NCBI RefSeq assembly: GCF_900166595.1
Contig: NZ_LT745763.1
Coordinates: forward strand, 3,595,333 to 3,659,332
Origin: Virgibacillus dokdonensis
GTDB taxonomy: Bacteria > Bacillota > Bacilli > Bacillales > Amphibacillaceae
Length of the DNA: 64,000 nt
Direction of reading: 5' to 3'
Under the pieces are notes generated by a model. That model had not been told where the DNA came from. It was given only the letters and a program-made list of their open reading frames with translations, and made no database searches. A program made the translations under genes and the position numbers. Below are positions 16,592 to 26,090 of the stretch, one piece after another. The first letter of the stretch is position 1; the number at the start of each line of letters is the position of its first letter.

Positions 16592-17756
16592 CTTTCAGTC
16601 CTCCTACTTCTTCAAATATTTGATACCATTTTTGCTTAATATTCGACACTTCAAATATGGCACTGTGTTTATAAGCTTGTTCAGAGAATGAAATATAACA
16701 ATCTTTATTAGATACTAGACGGTTAATATGCCTTGAGATTACATGCACATCATCAATTGGACTAAGATAGCCACTTTCATATTCCTTAATAATTTCTTTA
16801 ATACCAGGTGCGCAATCTGTAGAAATGCAAGGAAGGCCGCAAGATTGAGCTTCAATTAATGACATTGGCAAACCTTCAGCCCTAGAAGTTAATACAAATA
16901 TACTCGATGAAGTAAGTGCTGACTTCATATCGTTAACTTCTCCTTTTAAAAAAACGCGATTCTTTAATCCTAAAGCCTCTATAAGAACCAACAAGTCTTC
17001 TTTAGCGGGACCATCCCCATATATATTTAACTTCCATTGTGGTATTTCATCGGCTATTCTAGCAAAAGCTTCAATTAAAATGTCAAATCCCTTCCCTTCA
17101 ACTAACCTTCCAGAAGAGGCAATGGTTCGATTTTCAAATAATTTTTTAGGGTCTGTTTTTTGTGAAAAGGTTGAAGGGTTATATATATAACCTGTATTAA
17201 TAAAACCATGCTTATCAAATTTAAGTTTATCTTTATTAGTTAGTAATAAAAATTTATCTATCTGTCTATAATATTTAAGCACTCTTTTAAACCTCGCTGA
17301 ATCTTTTGAAGCTTCATAACTTTCATGACTTTGCCCAATCATTTTAACATTACTCTTATATATTAAGGGCTCTAACCACTGCATACCATAAACCTGTATA
17401 ACTATTACATATACAAGCTCAGTACCATATTTGTTAAAAAACTCTACTACTTCTTTCCTCTTTTTCTCTAGTAAATAGCGACGTTTCAATTCGTTTTTTA
17501 CTTTTCTAAATTTTAACGCTTTTAAATTAGAAGATATTCGCAAGGGTTTGGTAGCGCGGTACCCGCTTGGGTGAAGAACCTTAATTGGTATCTCTTTATG
17601 GAAATAGTTTGGCTTATCAACTTGCTCATTAATACTCAGTACAGAAACGTTATGTCCATCTTGAACAAAGTCTTTGGCTAAGATTGATGCAACTCTTTGA
17701 GCACCACCAGTTCCATTATATTCATTTAAGACAAATACAATATTTTTGCCATGCAT
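16566..17756 (-). CDS. family 4 glycosyltransferase
   Basis: This 396-residue GT-B protein opens with NEYNGTGGAQRVASILAKDF. The C-terminal Glycos_transf_1 domain includes ASSGRLVEGKGFDILIEAF, IYGDGPAKEDL, VFLKGEVNDM and the nucleotide-sugar-binding EGLPMSLIEAQSCGLPCI (E-x7-E). The mechanism is retaining. It sits directly downstream of tagH and overlaps the next gene, so it is part of the teichoic acid operon. It may glycosylate the polymer or linkage unit; the sugar cannot be predicted. Confidence 0.9.
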   Translation of the reverse strand: MHGKNIVFVLNEYNGTGGAQRVASILAKDFVQDGHNVSVLSINEQVDKPNYFHKEIPIKVLHPSGYRATKPLRISSNLKALKFRKVKNELKRRYLLEKKRKEVVEFFNKYGTELVYVIVIQVYGMQWLEPLIYKSNVKMIGQSHESYEASKDSARFKRVLKYYRQIDKFLLLTNKDKLKFDKHGFINTGYIYNPSTFSQKTDPKKLFENRTIASSGRLVEGKGFDILIEAFARIADEIPQWKLNIYGDGPAKEDLLVLIEALGLKNRVFLKGEVNDMKSALTSSSIFVLTSRAEGLPMSLIEAQSCGLPCISTDCAPGIKEIIKEYESGYLSPIDDVHVISRHINRLVSNKDCYISFSEQAYKHSAIFEVSNIKQKWYQIFEEVGGLKDDASSKTV

Positions 17757-17785
17757 ACTTATGCTCCTTGTTTTATATTAAATAC

Positions 17786-19420
17786 TTAATCGCAACCAGC
17801 TTTAGTAAGTTTCAAACGTTTATTCTGAAATTCCAAGCTAATACTACTATTATTGTAATAGTATGGAGTTGAAGGGTAATTTTCCCTCTTTGAGGCCCAA
17901 ACTAAATCAAAGGCTTCCAAGAAAGGCTCTTTATTATACTTATAGGAAATTCTCATTTCATATTTTCCCACTTCGAGGTCATTAATATCAACTATCGTTA
18001 TAAATTTAACAATTTTATATGTTTTACCATCTGAATTGATAATTTTATTATTAATTAACTCATCAGTTTCAAATAAAAGTACAGATAGTTCAAGTATTTT
18101 AAAAGTTCTAAGATTATAAAGAAATACCCTTATATTTACATCATCTTTTGTAGCTGTCTCAAAACCTTTAACAAAAGCCACACCTTGAATTTTGATTAAA
18201 TTATCTTTAAATCCGATATTTTCTATTTGTTGCTCTAATTTATCTCGGTTAGAAATAATCAATTGGACTGTATTATTGCTTAATAGTTCAACTTCATATA
18301 AAAATGATCCATTCCTACCGTTACTTGTATTAATCTGTATATCCTTTGCCCAAAATGGTACTTCCGTTACTTGTTCATCTATAACGTCTTTATACCTTAG
18401 GCCTATTGAAAAAACATCTGGCTTAAAAAAAAACGGATAATCTCTCTCTGAAAATTTCACAGCAAAAGGAGACTTTTTTTCATTTTCTTCTTTAAGCCTT
18501 ATATCTATGGTCTTAGAAATTGTTTCACCAGTCCGAACATTTTTGATAACAAATTCCAAACCTTTTGTTTCAGATTTTCCATTTTCTGCTATAGTACCTG
18601 AAAAATTTAATACTGTGCTTCTATTAATTAACTCTAAGGTACACTTTTCAAGGGAATGAATAAGCTTGTTTTCACATCGTATTTCATCAATAGTTTTATT
18701 CCCACTCATAAATTCTTTATACATATTCGATACGTATTTAGCGTCCCCGTACATTATTAATTGACCTTTTTCTATCCAAGCTGCTTCGTTACAGAAAGAT
18801 TCTACCGCATTTTTATCATGACTAACAAATATAATTGTTTTTCCTTGAAATTTAAATTCATTCATTTTATTCATACATTTTTTTCGAAATAACTCGTCAC
18901 CAACTGCAAGTGCTTCGTCAACAATTAATATATCAGGATCAACATTCACTGATATTGCAAAGCCAAGCTTTGATTTCATACCAGAAGAATAATTTTTAAC
19001 TGGCTGATAAATAAATTCACCTAGCTCTGAAAATTCAATAATATCCTCAACTTTTTCTAACATTTCTCTTCTAGAATATCCTAAAAGAACTCCTTTCATA
19101 AAGATATTATCGTATCCACTTAGCTCAGAATCAATGCCAGAACTTACATCCAAAAAAACAAGACTTCCTTTTACATTTACACACCCATTTGTTGGTTCAG
19201 CAATGCCAGTAATTATTTTCAATAAAGTAGATTTGCCAGACCCATTTTTACCCAGAACACCTATTGTCTCACCCACAGGAAAGTCTAGAGAGAAATCCTT
19301 TAAAGCAAAGAATTCATTGTGTAATTTTTTTTTTGAAAACAGCTCTTTAATTGGCCCCCATTTATCCTCATACAACATATATTTTTTAGTTACGTTTTTA
19401 ACAGAAACAGCACTTTCCAT
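17786..19420 (-). CDS. tagH: teichoic acid ABC exporter, ATP-binding subunit TagH
   Basis: This 544-residue protein has an N-terminal ABC domain (about 1-245): Walker A GVLGKNGSGKST, signature NYSSGMKSKLGF, Walker B DILIVDEAL and H-loop VSHDKN. The C-terminal part (about 260-544) is long and divergent, as expected for TagH or Wzt-like exporters, where it may contact the polymer. With TagG it moves lipid-linked teichoic acid across the membrane. The gene lies 24 bp downstream of tagG in the same operon. The pairing makes the assignment strong. Confidence 0.93.
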   Translation of the reverse strand: MESAVSVKNVTKKYMLYEDKWGPIKELFSKKKLHNEFFALKDFSLDFPVGETIGVLGKNGSGKSTLLKIITGIAEPTNGCVNVKGSLVFLDVSSGIDSELSGYDNIFMKGVLLGYSRREMLEKVEDIIEFSELGEFIYQPVKNYSSGMKSKLGFAISVNVDPDILIVDEALAVGDELFRKKCMNKMNEFKFQGKTIIFVSHDKNAVESFCNEAAWIEKGQLIMYGDAKYVSNMYKEFMSGNKTIDEIRCENKLIHSLEKCTLELINRSTVLNFSGTIAENGKSETKGLEFVIKNVRTGETISKTIDIRLKEENEKKSPFAVKFSERDYPFFFKPDVFSIGLRYKDVIDEQVTEVPFWAKDIQINTSNGRNGSFLYEVELLSNNTVQLIISNRDKLEQQIENIGFKDNLIKIQGVAFVKGFETATKDDVNIRVFLYNLRTFKILELSVLLFETDELINNKIINSDGKTYKIVKFITIVDINDLEVGKYEMRISYKYNKEPFLEAFDLVWASKRENYPSTPYYYNNSSISLEFQNKRLKLTKAGCD

Positions 19421-19444
19421 AAAGAACTTCCTCTCTAATAATAA

Positions 19445-20242
19445 TCATAAAGTGTCTAGGAAAACTTGTTTTAGCCTCTTATACAAATAGTTTCCTATTA
19501 CAAACAAAACAATTACAAACAACCAAAAATATAGTGAATATAAAGGGTATTCCCAAAAGCCCACGCCAAACAAAAAAGAATCTCTATATCCCTGAACAAT
19601 ATAGTGAAATGGATTCAGCTTAACCAGAGTTTCTATTACACCTCCTAAGTTATCTGGAGTCCAAAAAATCGGAGTCATCCAAAACAAAAAAACTAAAACA
19701 GTATCCAAAAACCTTCCGAAGTCTTTGCTGACCGCCACTAACGGTGCCGTAACAGATCCAATTCCTATTAATAATATGATAGCAGCAAAATCATAGTAAA
19801 TTATTTGCAACCACCACCAAGATATAGTGTCAAGTGATATGATAGAAATTACAATAATCACTAACAACAAAGTAATATGCTTATAGTATGAGAAAACGAC
19901 CATCATGGTAGGCAATATGGCAATAGGAAATGGAGTGTTTTTTATAATACTTCGTTTACTACGATAAGATTTTTGAGAATATCTAAATCCATCATTAATT
20001 AAAAACCATGCAGTCATCCCTATAGCCAGCCAAGCCATATAAGAAACGCCTTCTCTAATTGGTATACTAGCTCTAGCTCCTATTGAAAAAACAAACCAAA
20101 AAACAGAAATCCTCATTAAAGGGTTAACCAATCCCCACAAAAAGCCCAAAAGTGTTCCTGCAAACTCTCTTTTTATTTCTTGTAAGGAAAGCTCGTGAAT
20201 CATTTTACGTCGATTCCACATTTCCTTATATATTTCAAACAT
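19445..20242 (-). CDS. tagG: teichoic acid ABC exporter, permease subunit TagG
   Basis: This 265-residue ABC-2 permease starts with an amphipathic MFEIYKEMWNRRKMIHELSL, then LQEIKREFAGTLLGFLWGLV, the conserved entry to the membrane domain. About six membrane segments follow. Together with TagH it exports wall teichoic acid precursors. It lies between galE (23 bp upstream) and tagH. Length and order match the Bacillus tagGH operon. Confidence 0.93.
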   Translation of the reverse strand: MFEIYKEMWNRRKMIHELSLQEIKREFAGTLLGFLWGLVNPLMRISVFWFVFSIGARASIPIREGVSYMAWLAIGMTAWFLINDGFRYSQKSYRSKRSIIKNTPFPIAILPTMMVVFSYYKHITLLLVIIVISIISLDTISWWWLQIIYYDFAAIILLIGIGSVTAPLVAVSKDFGRFLDTVLVFLFWMTPIFWTPDNLGGVIETLVKLNPFHYIVQGYRDSFLFGVGFWEYPLYSLYFWLFVIVLFVIGNYLYKRLKQVFLDTL

Positions 20243-20265
20243 AAGTTATCTCCTTCAATCAGCGT

Positions 20266-21285
20266 TTATTGTTCACTTTTGTAGCCATTAGGGTTTTCTA
20301 CTTGCCACTTCCACGCATCTTTGCACATATCCTCTAATTTTTTTACAGCACTCCAGTCAAGTACCTCCCTAGCTTTATCAGAATTAGCATAACAAACTGC
20401 TATATCCCCTGCACGTCTCTCAACTATTTCATACGGTATAGATTTAGAAGTAACTTTGCTAAACGTTTTTACTAAATCAAGCACACTATACCCCTTACCT
20501 GTCCCCAAATTAAATATTTCAACTCCAGTATTTTTATTAATATACTCTAACGCCTTTAAATGACCCTTCACTAAATCAACTACATGTATATAATCTCTCA
20601 CTCCTGTACCATCATGAGTATTATAATCATTTCCAAAAATTTTAAGTTTCTCTCTCTTTCCGACAGCAACTTGTGTGATATAAGGCATCAAATTGTTGGG
20701 CTCCCCTTTAGGGTTTTCCCCAATTCTCCCACTATGGTGCGCACCTATAGGGTTAAAATAACGAAGTATAGCTATACTCCATTTCATATTAGAATACGAT
20801 AGATCTTTTAAAATTTCTTCTATAATTAGCTTTGTTCTTCCATAAGGATTGGTTGCTGATGTAGGGAATGTTTCATAAATAGGAACTGTTTTAGGATCGC
20901 CATAAACTGTTGCCGATGAACTGAAAACTAGCTTGGTCACCTCAAATTCATCCATTACTCTACAAAGATTAATTGTTCCACTAACATTATTATAGTAATA
21001 ATCAATAGGCAACTCTACAGATTCTCCAACAGCCTTAAGTCCTGCAAAATGTATAACAGAGTCAAAGTTATACTTTTCAAATAAACTCCTCATTTTCCCG
21101 TAATCTAACAAATCGTATTGATAAAAAGAAAAATTTTTCCCTGTTATTTCTTTAACTTTTTTAATTGACTCTTTATCACTATTACTTAAATTGTCTAAAG
21201 CGACAACATTATAACCATTTTGGAGTAGCTCTATTATAGCATGACTTCCTATATATCCGGCTCCTCCAGTAACAAGTACAGTCAT
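20266..21285 (-). CDS. galE: UDP-glucose 4-epimerase
   Basis: This 339-residue extended short-chain dehydrogenase has an NAD-binding VTGGAGYIGSHAII, a DNLSNS segment typical of GalE, catalytic Ser in FSSSATVYGDP and YxxxK as NPYGRTK. It interconverts UDP-glucose and UDP-galactose (some relatives act on the GlcNAc/GalNAc forms). As first gene of the tagGH operon it probably supplies the donor sugar for the glycosyltransferases downstream. A promoter with a 17-bp spacer is 125 bp upstream. Confidence 0.94.
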   Translation of the reverse strand: MTVLVTGGAGYIGSHAIIELLQNGYNVVALDNLSNSDKESIKKVKEITGKNFSFYQYDLLDYGKMRSLFEKYNFDSVIHFAGLKAVGESVELPIDYYYNNVSGTINLCRVMDEFEVTKLVFSSSATVYGDPKTVPIYETFPTSATNPYGRTKLIIEEILKDLSYSNMKWSIAILRYFNPIGAHHSGRIGENPKGEPNNLMPYITQVAVGKREKLKIFGNDYNTHDGTGVRDYIHVVDLVKGHLKALEYINKNTGVEIFNLGTGKGYSVLDLVKTFSKVTSKSIPYEIVERRAGDIAVCYANSDKAREVLDWSAVKKLEDMCKDAWKWQVENPNGYKSEQ

Positions 21286-21409
21286 ATTATCCCTCTTTTA
21301 ATATTTTAATTTTGCATATTAGTATTAAACAAATTCACTAGTAATTTACAAACAAAATAATAACACAACTTTTATCATGCTTCTACTTTTTCATTTTACA
21401 TCATATTGC

Positions 21410-21438
21410 ATTATAGTTGAAGTTTACGAGAGTGTAAA
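21410..21438 (-). promoter_or_regulatory. sigma-A promoter of the galE-tagGH operon
   Basis: On the minus strand TTTACA and TATAAT are separated by exactly 17 bp, 125 bp upstream of the galE start. The -35 TTTACA also resembles a PhoP/WalR half-site. The IS66 element begins 109 bp further upstream, so the promoter was spared. Confidence 0.6.
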
Positions 21439-21631
21439 ATATTTTGTGTAAATATAAATTGGTTCTCTGTCAAATATGGTAGTGTGATATTCACTCTACC
21501 CTCTCTTTGTTAAAAGCTCGTTTTCCATAAAATATCACTTTTGCTAAGTAAACCCCCATTCAAACCACGCATATAAAATCCCAGCACCTCCTTGGTAAGA
21601 TATAGATATCAATAAAAGGAGGTGCTTTTAT

Positions 21632-21826
21632 ATGCCTGAACAAAAACTTACCATTGTCCCCGTTACATTACATTCCAAAAATGAAAATAGTACTGCATCC
21701 TATCCAGAGGGGCCGTCTTTCTATTCAACTTGCACCATCAAAATGGGCAAAGTTGATATTTCCTTCTCTAACGGCGTAGATGAGCACATCATTCAAACCA
21801 TTATGAGGGAGTTGAAAAACCTATGA
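21632..21826 (+). CDS. IS66 TnpA, short form
   Basis: This 64-residue protein is preceded by AAAAGGAGGTGC. It matches only the C-terminal half of TnpA (CTIKMGKVDISFSNGVDEHI compared with IFIHVGSISIEV in the other IS66 copy). The HTH half seen in the remnant TnpA at 7261 is absent. It overlaps tnpB by 4 nt (ATGA). Either this IS66 subgroup has a naturally short TnpA or the N-terminal half was lost. Confidence 0.7.
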   Translation: MPEQKLTIVPVTLHSKNENSTASYPEGPSFYSTCTIKMGKVDISFSNGVDEHIIQTIMRELKNL

Positions 21827-22176
21827 AATACGATTATACAAATGTCAAAAATATTTACATCATCTGTGGTAAGACAGATATGAGAAAGGGCATTGATGGA
21901 CTAGCGACATTGGTTCAGGATTCTTTTGACCTTGACCCTTACGGAGATTCTATCTTCTTATTTTCCGGTTGGAGTAAGGACCGATATAAATGTTTATATT
22001 TTGATGGCAATGGCTTTGCCATGCTGTATAAACGTCTAGATAACGGAAAACTTCAATGGCCCAAAAACGAAAATGAGGTGCGAAATCTATCGCAACAAGA
22101 ACTTCGATGGTTACTCGAAGGTTTATCCATGCAGCAGCCAAAGGCGATTCAACAATCACCAAAAAGTTTGTTCTAA
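21823..22176 (+). CDS. tnpB: IS66 TnpB
   Basis: This 117-residue protein has the classical TnpB opening NIYIICGKTDMRKGIDGLAT and the core SIFLFSGWSKDRYKCLYFDG and GFAMLYKRLDNGKLQWP. It is full length, required for IS66 transposition, and of unclear biochemical role. It overlaps tnpA by 4 nt (ATGA), so translation is coupled. The 5' third is homologous to the truncated copy at 7031. Confidence 0.92.
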   Translation: MKYDYTNVKNIYIICGKTDMRKGIDGLATLVQDSFDLDPYGDSIFLFSGWSKDRYKCLYFDGNGFAMLYKRLDNGKLQWPKNENEVRNLSQQELRWLLEGLSMQQPKAIQQSPKSLF

Positions 22177-22255
22177 AATTACTACAAATGCTTCACTCTT
22201 ACGTTCAACATGGTATACTATAACTACCTTATTCGAACGGAAAGTGGTGAACTGG

Positions 22256-23824
22256 ATGGTTAATACTTCTTCTAATCATGAGAATCCATCCGATAAATTA
22301 ATTCGGCTTCTTGAAGAACAATTGGATCTTTCTAATCAACAAAACAAAGAATTATCGGAACAGGTTAAAGTGTTAACCGAGCAAGTTCGCCATTTAACAA
22401 AGCTTTTATATGGAGCTAAAACAGAGAAATCGAAATATAATGCGCCTGATGGGCAGACCTCCTTATTTGATGATGATTCAACTTTTACCGATTCTGAGCA
22501 GACAGAAGAACAAAGCCAACAGACGATTTCTTATACTGTTGTACGAAAGGTTCAAAAAAAACGAAATGATTCCTTACGTGCTGATGTCGAGGTAGAAGTG
22601 ATCCACCATCATCCAAAAAATACAAACTGCACATGTTGCAATCGTCAAATGGTTGAGATTGGTGGCACCATGGTGCGTGAAGAAGCAACCTTTATTCCTG
22701 CGAAAATGAGGAAAGTGCAACACGTGGAACATGCCTATGAATGTAAAAACTGTAAAGGTGATGCATTCCAGCCAGCGCAAATTGAACGTGGCAAAGCACC
22801 GCAACCAGTCATTCAGCGAAGTATCGCTAGTCCCAGCGTTCTAGCCAAAGTCATCTATGATAAATTCATGCAATACGTACCCCTTTACCGGCAAGTAAAA
22901 GAATGGGAACGTTACGGCCTGAATACAAATGATAAAAATCTTTCTAATTGGGTTATCCGAACATCGCATGATTGGCTATTGCCTATTTATGACCATATGA
23001 AGCATAAGATGATGTCTAAATCGATTTTACATGTCGATGAAACGCATGGACAAATCATCAACCGATCCGATGGAAAATCCGGTCAATCCAACGCTTATAA
23101 TTGGGTTTATCGAACAGTCCCTTGTCAAGGGCCAACCATCGTTTTGTTTCAAAGTGCATTATCACGCGCACGATCTGTTCTTAAAAGCTTCATTGAAGAT
23201 TATTCAGGGACCATTGTGTGCGATGGTTATTCTGCCTATGACAAAATCGAAGGGGTGACCTTCGCAAATTGTTGGGCACATGTTCGCCGCTATTGGCTAA
23301 AAGCAGACAGTAAAAATGGGCGAATTGGTGTAACATATTGTGATGATTTATACCAATTGGAGAGGCAGTTTAAGCACTTATCACCGAGTGAACGGAGAAA
23401 AAGGCGGAACAAATTCTCAAGACCCATTGTAGATAAGTTTCTGGACTGGGTTGATAAATCACCATTCTATGGGAAAAGCGCACTCGCCAAAGCTGCCGAT
23501 TACACGCTAAACAGGATAAATGGACTAAAAGCATTTTTGAAAGATGGTCGTATTGAAATGGATAATAATCCAGCGGAAAACGCCATCCGTCCAAGTGTAA
23601 TCGGGCGAAAAAATTGGCTTTTTTCCGTGAGCGAGGCTGGCGCCAAAGCCAATGCGATCTGTTTAAGTATCGCAGAAACGGCTAAGGTAAATGGTATAGA
23701 TTTCTATCGCTATCTGGTGAAATTACTAACGGATTTGCCAAATTTACATATACATAGAAATCCAGAGGTTTTAAATGAATATATGCCTTGGTCAAAAATG
23801 ATTCAAGCCGAATGTAGTAAATAA
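22256..23824 (+). CDS. tnpC: IS66 transposase TnpC
   Basis: The open frame extends upstream to 22073, but overlap with tnpB and loss of TnpC similarity make the ATG at 22256 (MVNTSSNHENPSDKLIRLLE) the better start, giving 522 residues; a GTG at 22244 is possible. Order: N-terminal coiled coil (LEEQLDLSNQQNKELSEQVK), zinc finger (TNCTCCNRQM, AYECKNCKGD), and DDE domain with LHVDETHGQI, VCDGYSAYDKI and EMDNNPAENAIRP. The C-terminal YLVKLLTDLPN segment is present. All catalytic residues are intact. Confidence 0.92.
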   Translation: MVNTSSNHENPSDKLIRLLEEQLDLSNQQNKELSEQVKVLTEQVRHLTKLLYGAKTEKSKYNAPDGQTSLFDDDSTFTDSEQTEEQSQQTISYTVVRKVQKKRNDSLRADVEVEVIHHHPKNTNCTCCNRQMVEIGGTMVREEATFIPAKMRKVQHVEHAYECKNCKGDAFQPAQIERGKAPQPVIQRSIASPSVLAKVIYDKFMQYVPLYRQVKEWERYGLNTNDKNLSNWVIRTSHDWLLPIYDHMKHKMMSKSILHVDETHGQIINRSDGKSGQSNAYNWVYRTVPCQGPTIVLFQSALSRARSVLKSFIEDYSGTIVCDGYSAYDKIEGVTFANCWAHVRRYWLKADSKNGRIGVTYCDDLYQLERQFKHLSPSERRKRRNKFSRPIVDKFLDWVDKSPFYGKSALAKAADYTLNRINGLKAFLKDGRIEMDNNPAENAIRPSVIGRKNWLFSVSEAGAKANAICLSIAETAKVNGIDFYRYLVKLLTDLPNLHIHRNPEVLNEYMPWSKMIQAECSK

Positions 23825-23955
23825 CCGTAAATTTGATTTAAAAAATCAAGATTATACGGTTATTTGTCATGCGTACCAAAAAGGTGCGCATTTTTTATTT
23901 CGGGCTTACTTTGCTAAGGTCGCAGAGGGAAATATACTCGCTTTCCGCGGAATGA

Positions 23956-24203
23956 TTATATCGCAGGCATCAACAATAAGATAAAGGTTTTATTATTTAG
24001 ATGAATACATGACGATTGTATATTCGGGCGACTCGCTTTGTCACTATAGAGAACAGAAAAGCGTTCTTCATTAATTTGCGAGAAGATAAAACGATAGAAG
24101 TCACCCGCCCAGCTTTTTTGTAACATGTCCATTACATAGCCTGGAAAGGATTGATCCTGATCAAATAGTGTTTTTTGTACGTCCTTTTACCGTGCTTAAA
24201 CAT
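23956..24203 (-). pseudogene. IS1182-like transposase remnant
   Basis: Reading the minus strand from the ATG at 24203 gives MFKHGKR. A one-base shift then opens LFDQDQSFPGYVMDMLQKSW, AGDFYRFIFSQINEERFSVL and YSDKASRP, which I recognise as the N-terminus of IS1182-type transposases. After about 80 codons similarity ends and the frame stops at 23956. The DDE part is missing. This is an old, frameshifted fragment, and the IS66 element landed just beyond its broken end. Confidence 0.65.
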
Positions 24204-24326
24204 GAGCCAAAACCTCCAACATCAAAGTGCTATTTCAATTACAACGATTTTTTTTCATCTATTTAGGTGTTTTTTGACCTTTTGGGTGAGAACGTTAGAG
24301 TAAAATGTTTATGGGAGAACATACAC

Positions 24327-24374
24327 CCCCGTCATAGGTGTTGAAGTCGGAAGAGTTCAACACCTATGACGGGG
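24327..24374. repeat. perfect 19-bp inverted repeat
   Basis: CCCCGTCATAGGTGTTGAA (24327-24345) and its exact complement (24356-24374) flank a 10-nt loop. No U tract follows, so it is not a normal terminator. It lies between the IS1182-like remnant and the ISLre2-type pseudogene and may be a terminus or recombination structure of one of them. Confidence 0.85.
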
Positions 24375-24481
24375 ACAGCAAGCGAAGCGCGGTAGTTCTA
24401 CTGTCGTTTTAGATGAAAAAAAGGACCTTCTTTTGTATAGTTAAGTTTACGACAATACCAACTATAGAAGGAGGCCCTCCA

Positions 24482-25825
24482 TTGAAAGATACCATATCTA
24501 CAATCACAATGAAAGAGTTAGAACAAATTACATACCGTGCATTACAGGAAAGTTTTTCAGAGGTGATGTCACAAACGCTTCAGGAATTAGATGAAACCAT
24601 TGCAACAACGAGGGATAAGAAAAGGTTTTATTTAAAGGATAAGAGAACGTTAAAATTTGAATCTGTTTTCGGGCAGGTCGAGTTGAAAAGGAATTATTAT
24701 CAAGATAGAGAAACGGGGAACTATGTATTTTTATTGGATCAATATTTAGCATTTGACGGCACCAAGGGGATGAGTCCGGTGGTGCAGGATTTGGTGATTG
24801 AATTGGCTGTTACAGGTGTTTCTTACCGTCAGGCCAGTCGGGCAATGGAAAACCTTTTAGGCTACCCTGTAATTAGTCATGAAGGCATACGCCAGCAGTT
24901 GTTGAATGCGGAGGTTGTGCCAGAGAAGTCTGTCCCGCTTGAGCAGGATGTCGTGTTCTTGGAAGTGGACGGGCTTTATACGAAAAGTCAAGAAAAAAAT
25001 AAAAGGCAGGGAAATTAAAATTGCCAGTGTACATCAGGGCTGGGAAATGAATGGCAAGCGGGCAAAACTGATAGAAAAAAGACATTTTATTCATGAAGGA
25101 AAGCTGCCGTTCTGGGAAGAGTTTGAGCAATATTTAATGGCTACATAAGAGTATGATCCGACCAAACACCATCTCGTTATAAACGGGGACGGGGCAAAGT
25201 GGATCACATCCTGCCGCGACTATTTCCGAGGCAATGCCACCTTTGTCATTGACCGCTTTCATGTTGCCCGTGATGTACAACGGTTATTTAGGAAACATCC
25301 GAGATATCGAGCCATTCGAAAAAAAATGGCAAACTATGACTGGGAAGACTTTATGGTGGAGTTGAATAGTGCAGTTGGTACGCTTGAAAATGATAAGAGG
25401 GAAGAACGGTTGGAAGAGTTAATAGCCCAGTTTTCTCAATATCCGGAAGCACTTGGAGACTACTGTGAGAAGCTGAGAAGCAAAGGTATAGACACCACAG
25501 GATTTCGCACCACGAGAAGTGCAGAAGGAACGGTGAGCGTGTTCGCCAGACGCCTTAAAAATGGGCGCAACTGGTGCGAAAACGGACTTGATAAATTTAT
25601 CGACATTATGGTTGCCCTAAAAGATAATCTTGAGATTAAGAAATTACAGGGTATGCTTGAACCGACAATGGAAATAGCAGAAAAAAGCAAGAAAGAGAAG
25701 CCACCTAAACACTTTGTAGAGAAGTTGAAGGACAGCGCTGCAGAAGCAACCCGGAACAACCTGGGTTATTAGGGGCTCTTGGGAAACCAGTTACGGCTGC
25801 TTTAAAAGGGTTGCGAGGCATTTAA
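24482..25825 (+). pseudogene. decayed ISLre2-type transposase
   Basis: A TTG start at 24482 follows GAAGGAGGCCCTCC. The first part (MKDTISTITMKELEQITYRA to VVFLEVDGLYTKSQEKN) is open to about 25005. A frameshift at an A-rich run moves the match to frame 3 (KIASVHQGWEMNGKR). That frame meets a stop at 25146 (MAT then stop), continues as EYDPTKHHLVINGDGAKWIT and FVIDRFHVARDVQRLFRK, and ends at 25770. A second frameshift there restores LGALGKPVTAALKGLRGI to 25825. Three lesions make it inactive. The family (ISLre2 / UPF0236) is recognised from VDGLY and INGDG. Confidence 0.85.
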
Positions 25826-26008
25826 AAAAAAGCAAAAAAGCTTTAAAGAATAAAGGAAGGAAGAACTGAAATCGCTACCAAAAACTGAATCTAAAACCAT
25901 GCAAAATAAGGGACTTTAAAAAATCTCTCACAAGTACTTGACTCAATCGGTGAGAATCTTACAATTTCATCTATCAAAGTTTTGTTATATAATAAACTTT
26001 AAGTTTAA

Positions 26009-26052
26009 TGTTAAGAATTTGTAAACGCAACGTAAATGTTTTATAGTATAAT
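26009..26052 (+). promoter_or_regulatory. tagD promoter with WalR/PhoP-type direct repeats
   Basis: Three hexamers with 11-bp period, TGTTAA (26009), TGTAAA (26020) and CGTAAA (26031), overlap the likely -35 TTGTAA (26019). A -10 TATAGT (26042) lies 17 bp after the -35, with TATAAT at 26047 as an alternative. In Bacillus subtilis PhoP-P binds such repeats and represses the tag genes under phosphate limitation, and WalR sites look similar. Repression here is inferred. Confidence 0.55.
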
Positions 26053-26090
26053 ATAATTAACATCACTCGGTTATTTGGAGGTTTAAGAAA

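Larger units (their letters stand above)
21548..23909 (+). mobile_element. IS66-family insertion sequence with target duplication
   Basis: The 2362-bp element starts GTAAACCCCC and ends CGGGCTTAC, giving related terminal inverted repeats. It is flanked by the 8-bp direct repeat TTTGCTAA (21540-21547 and 23910-23917), the target duplication length known for IS66. It carries tnpA, tnpB and tnpC in order with no visible break and looks recently inserted. It lies between the minus-strand teichoic acid operon and tagD. Confidence 0.95.

Noticed and set aside
22073-22255. N-terminal extension of IS66 TnpC
   Set aside because: It overlaps tnpB in another frame and shows no TnpC features; the start near 22256 fits better.
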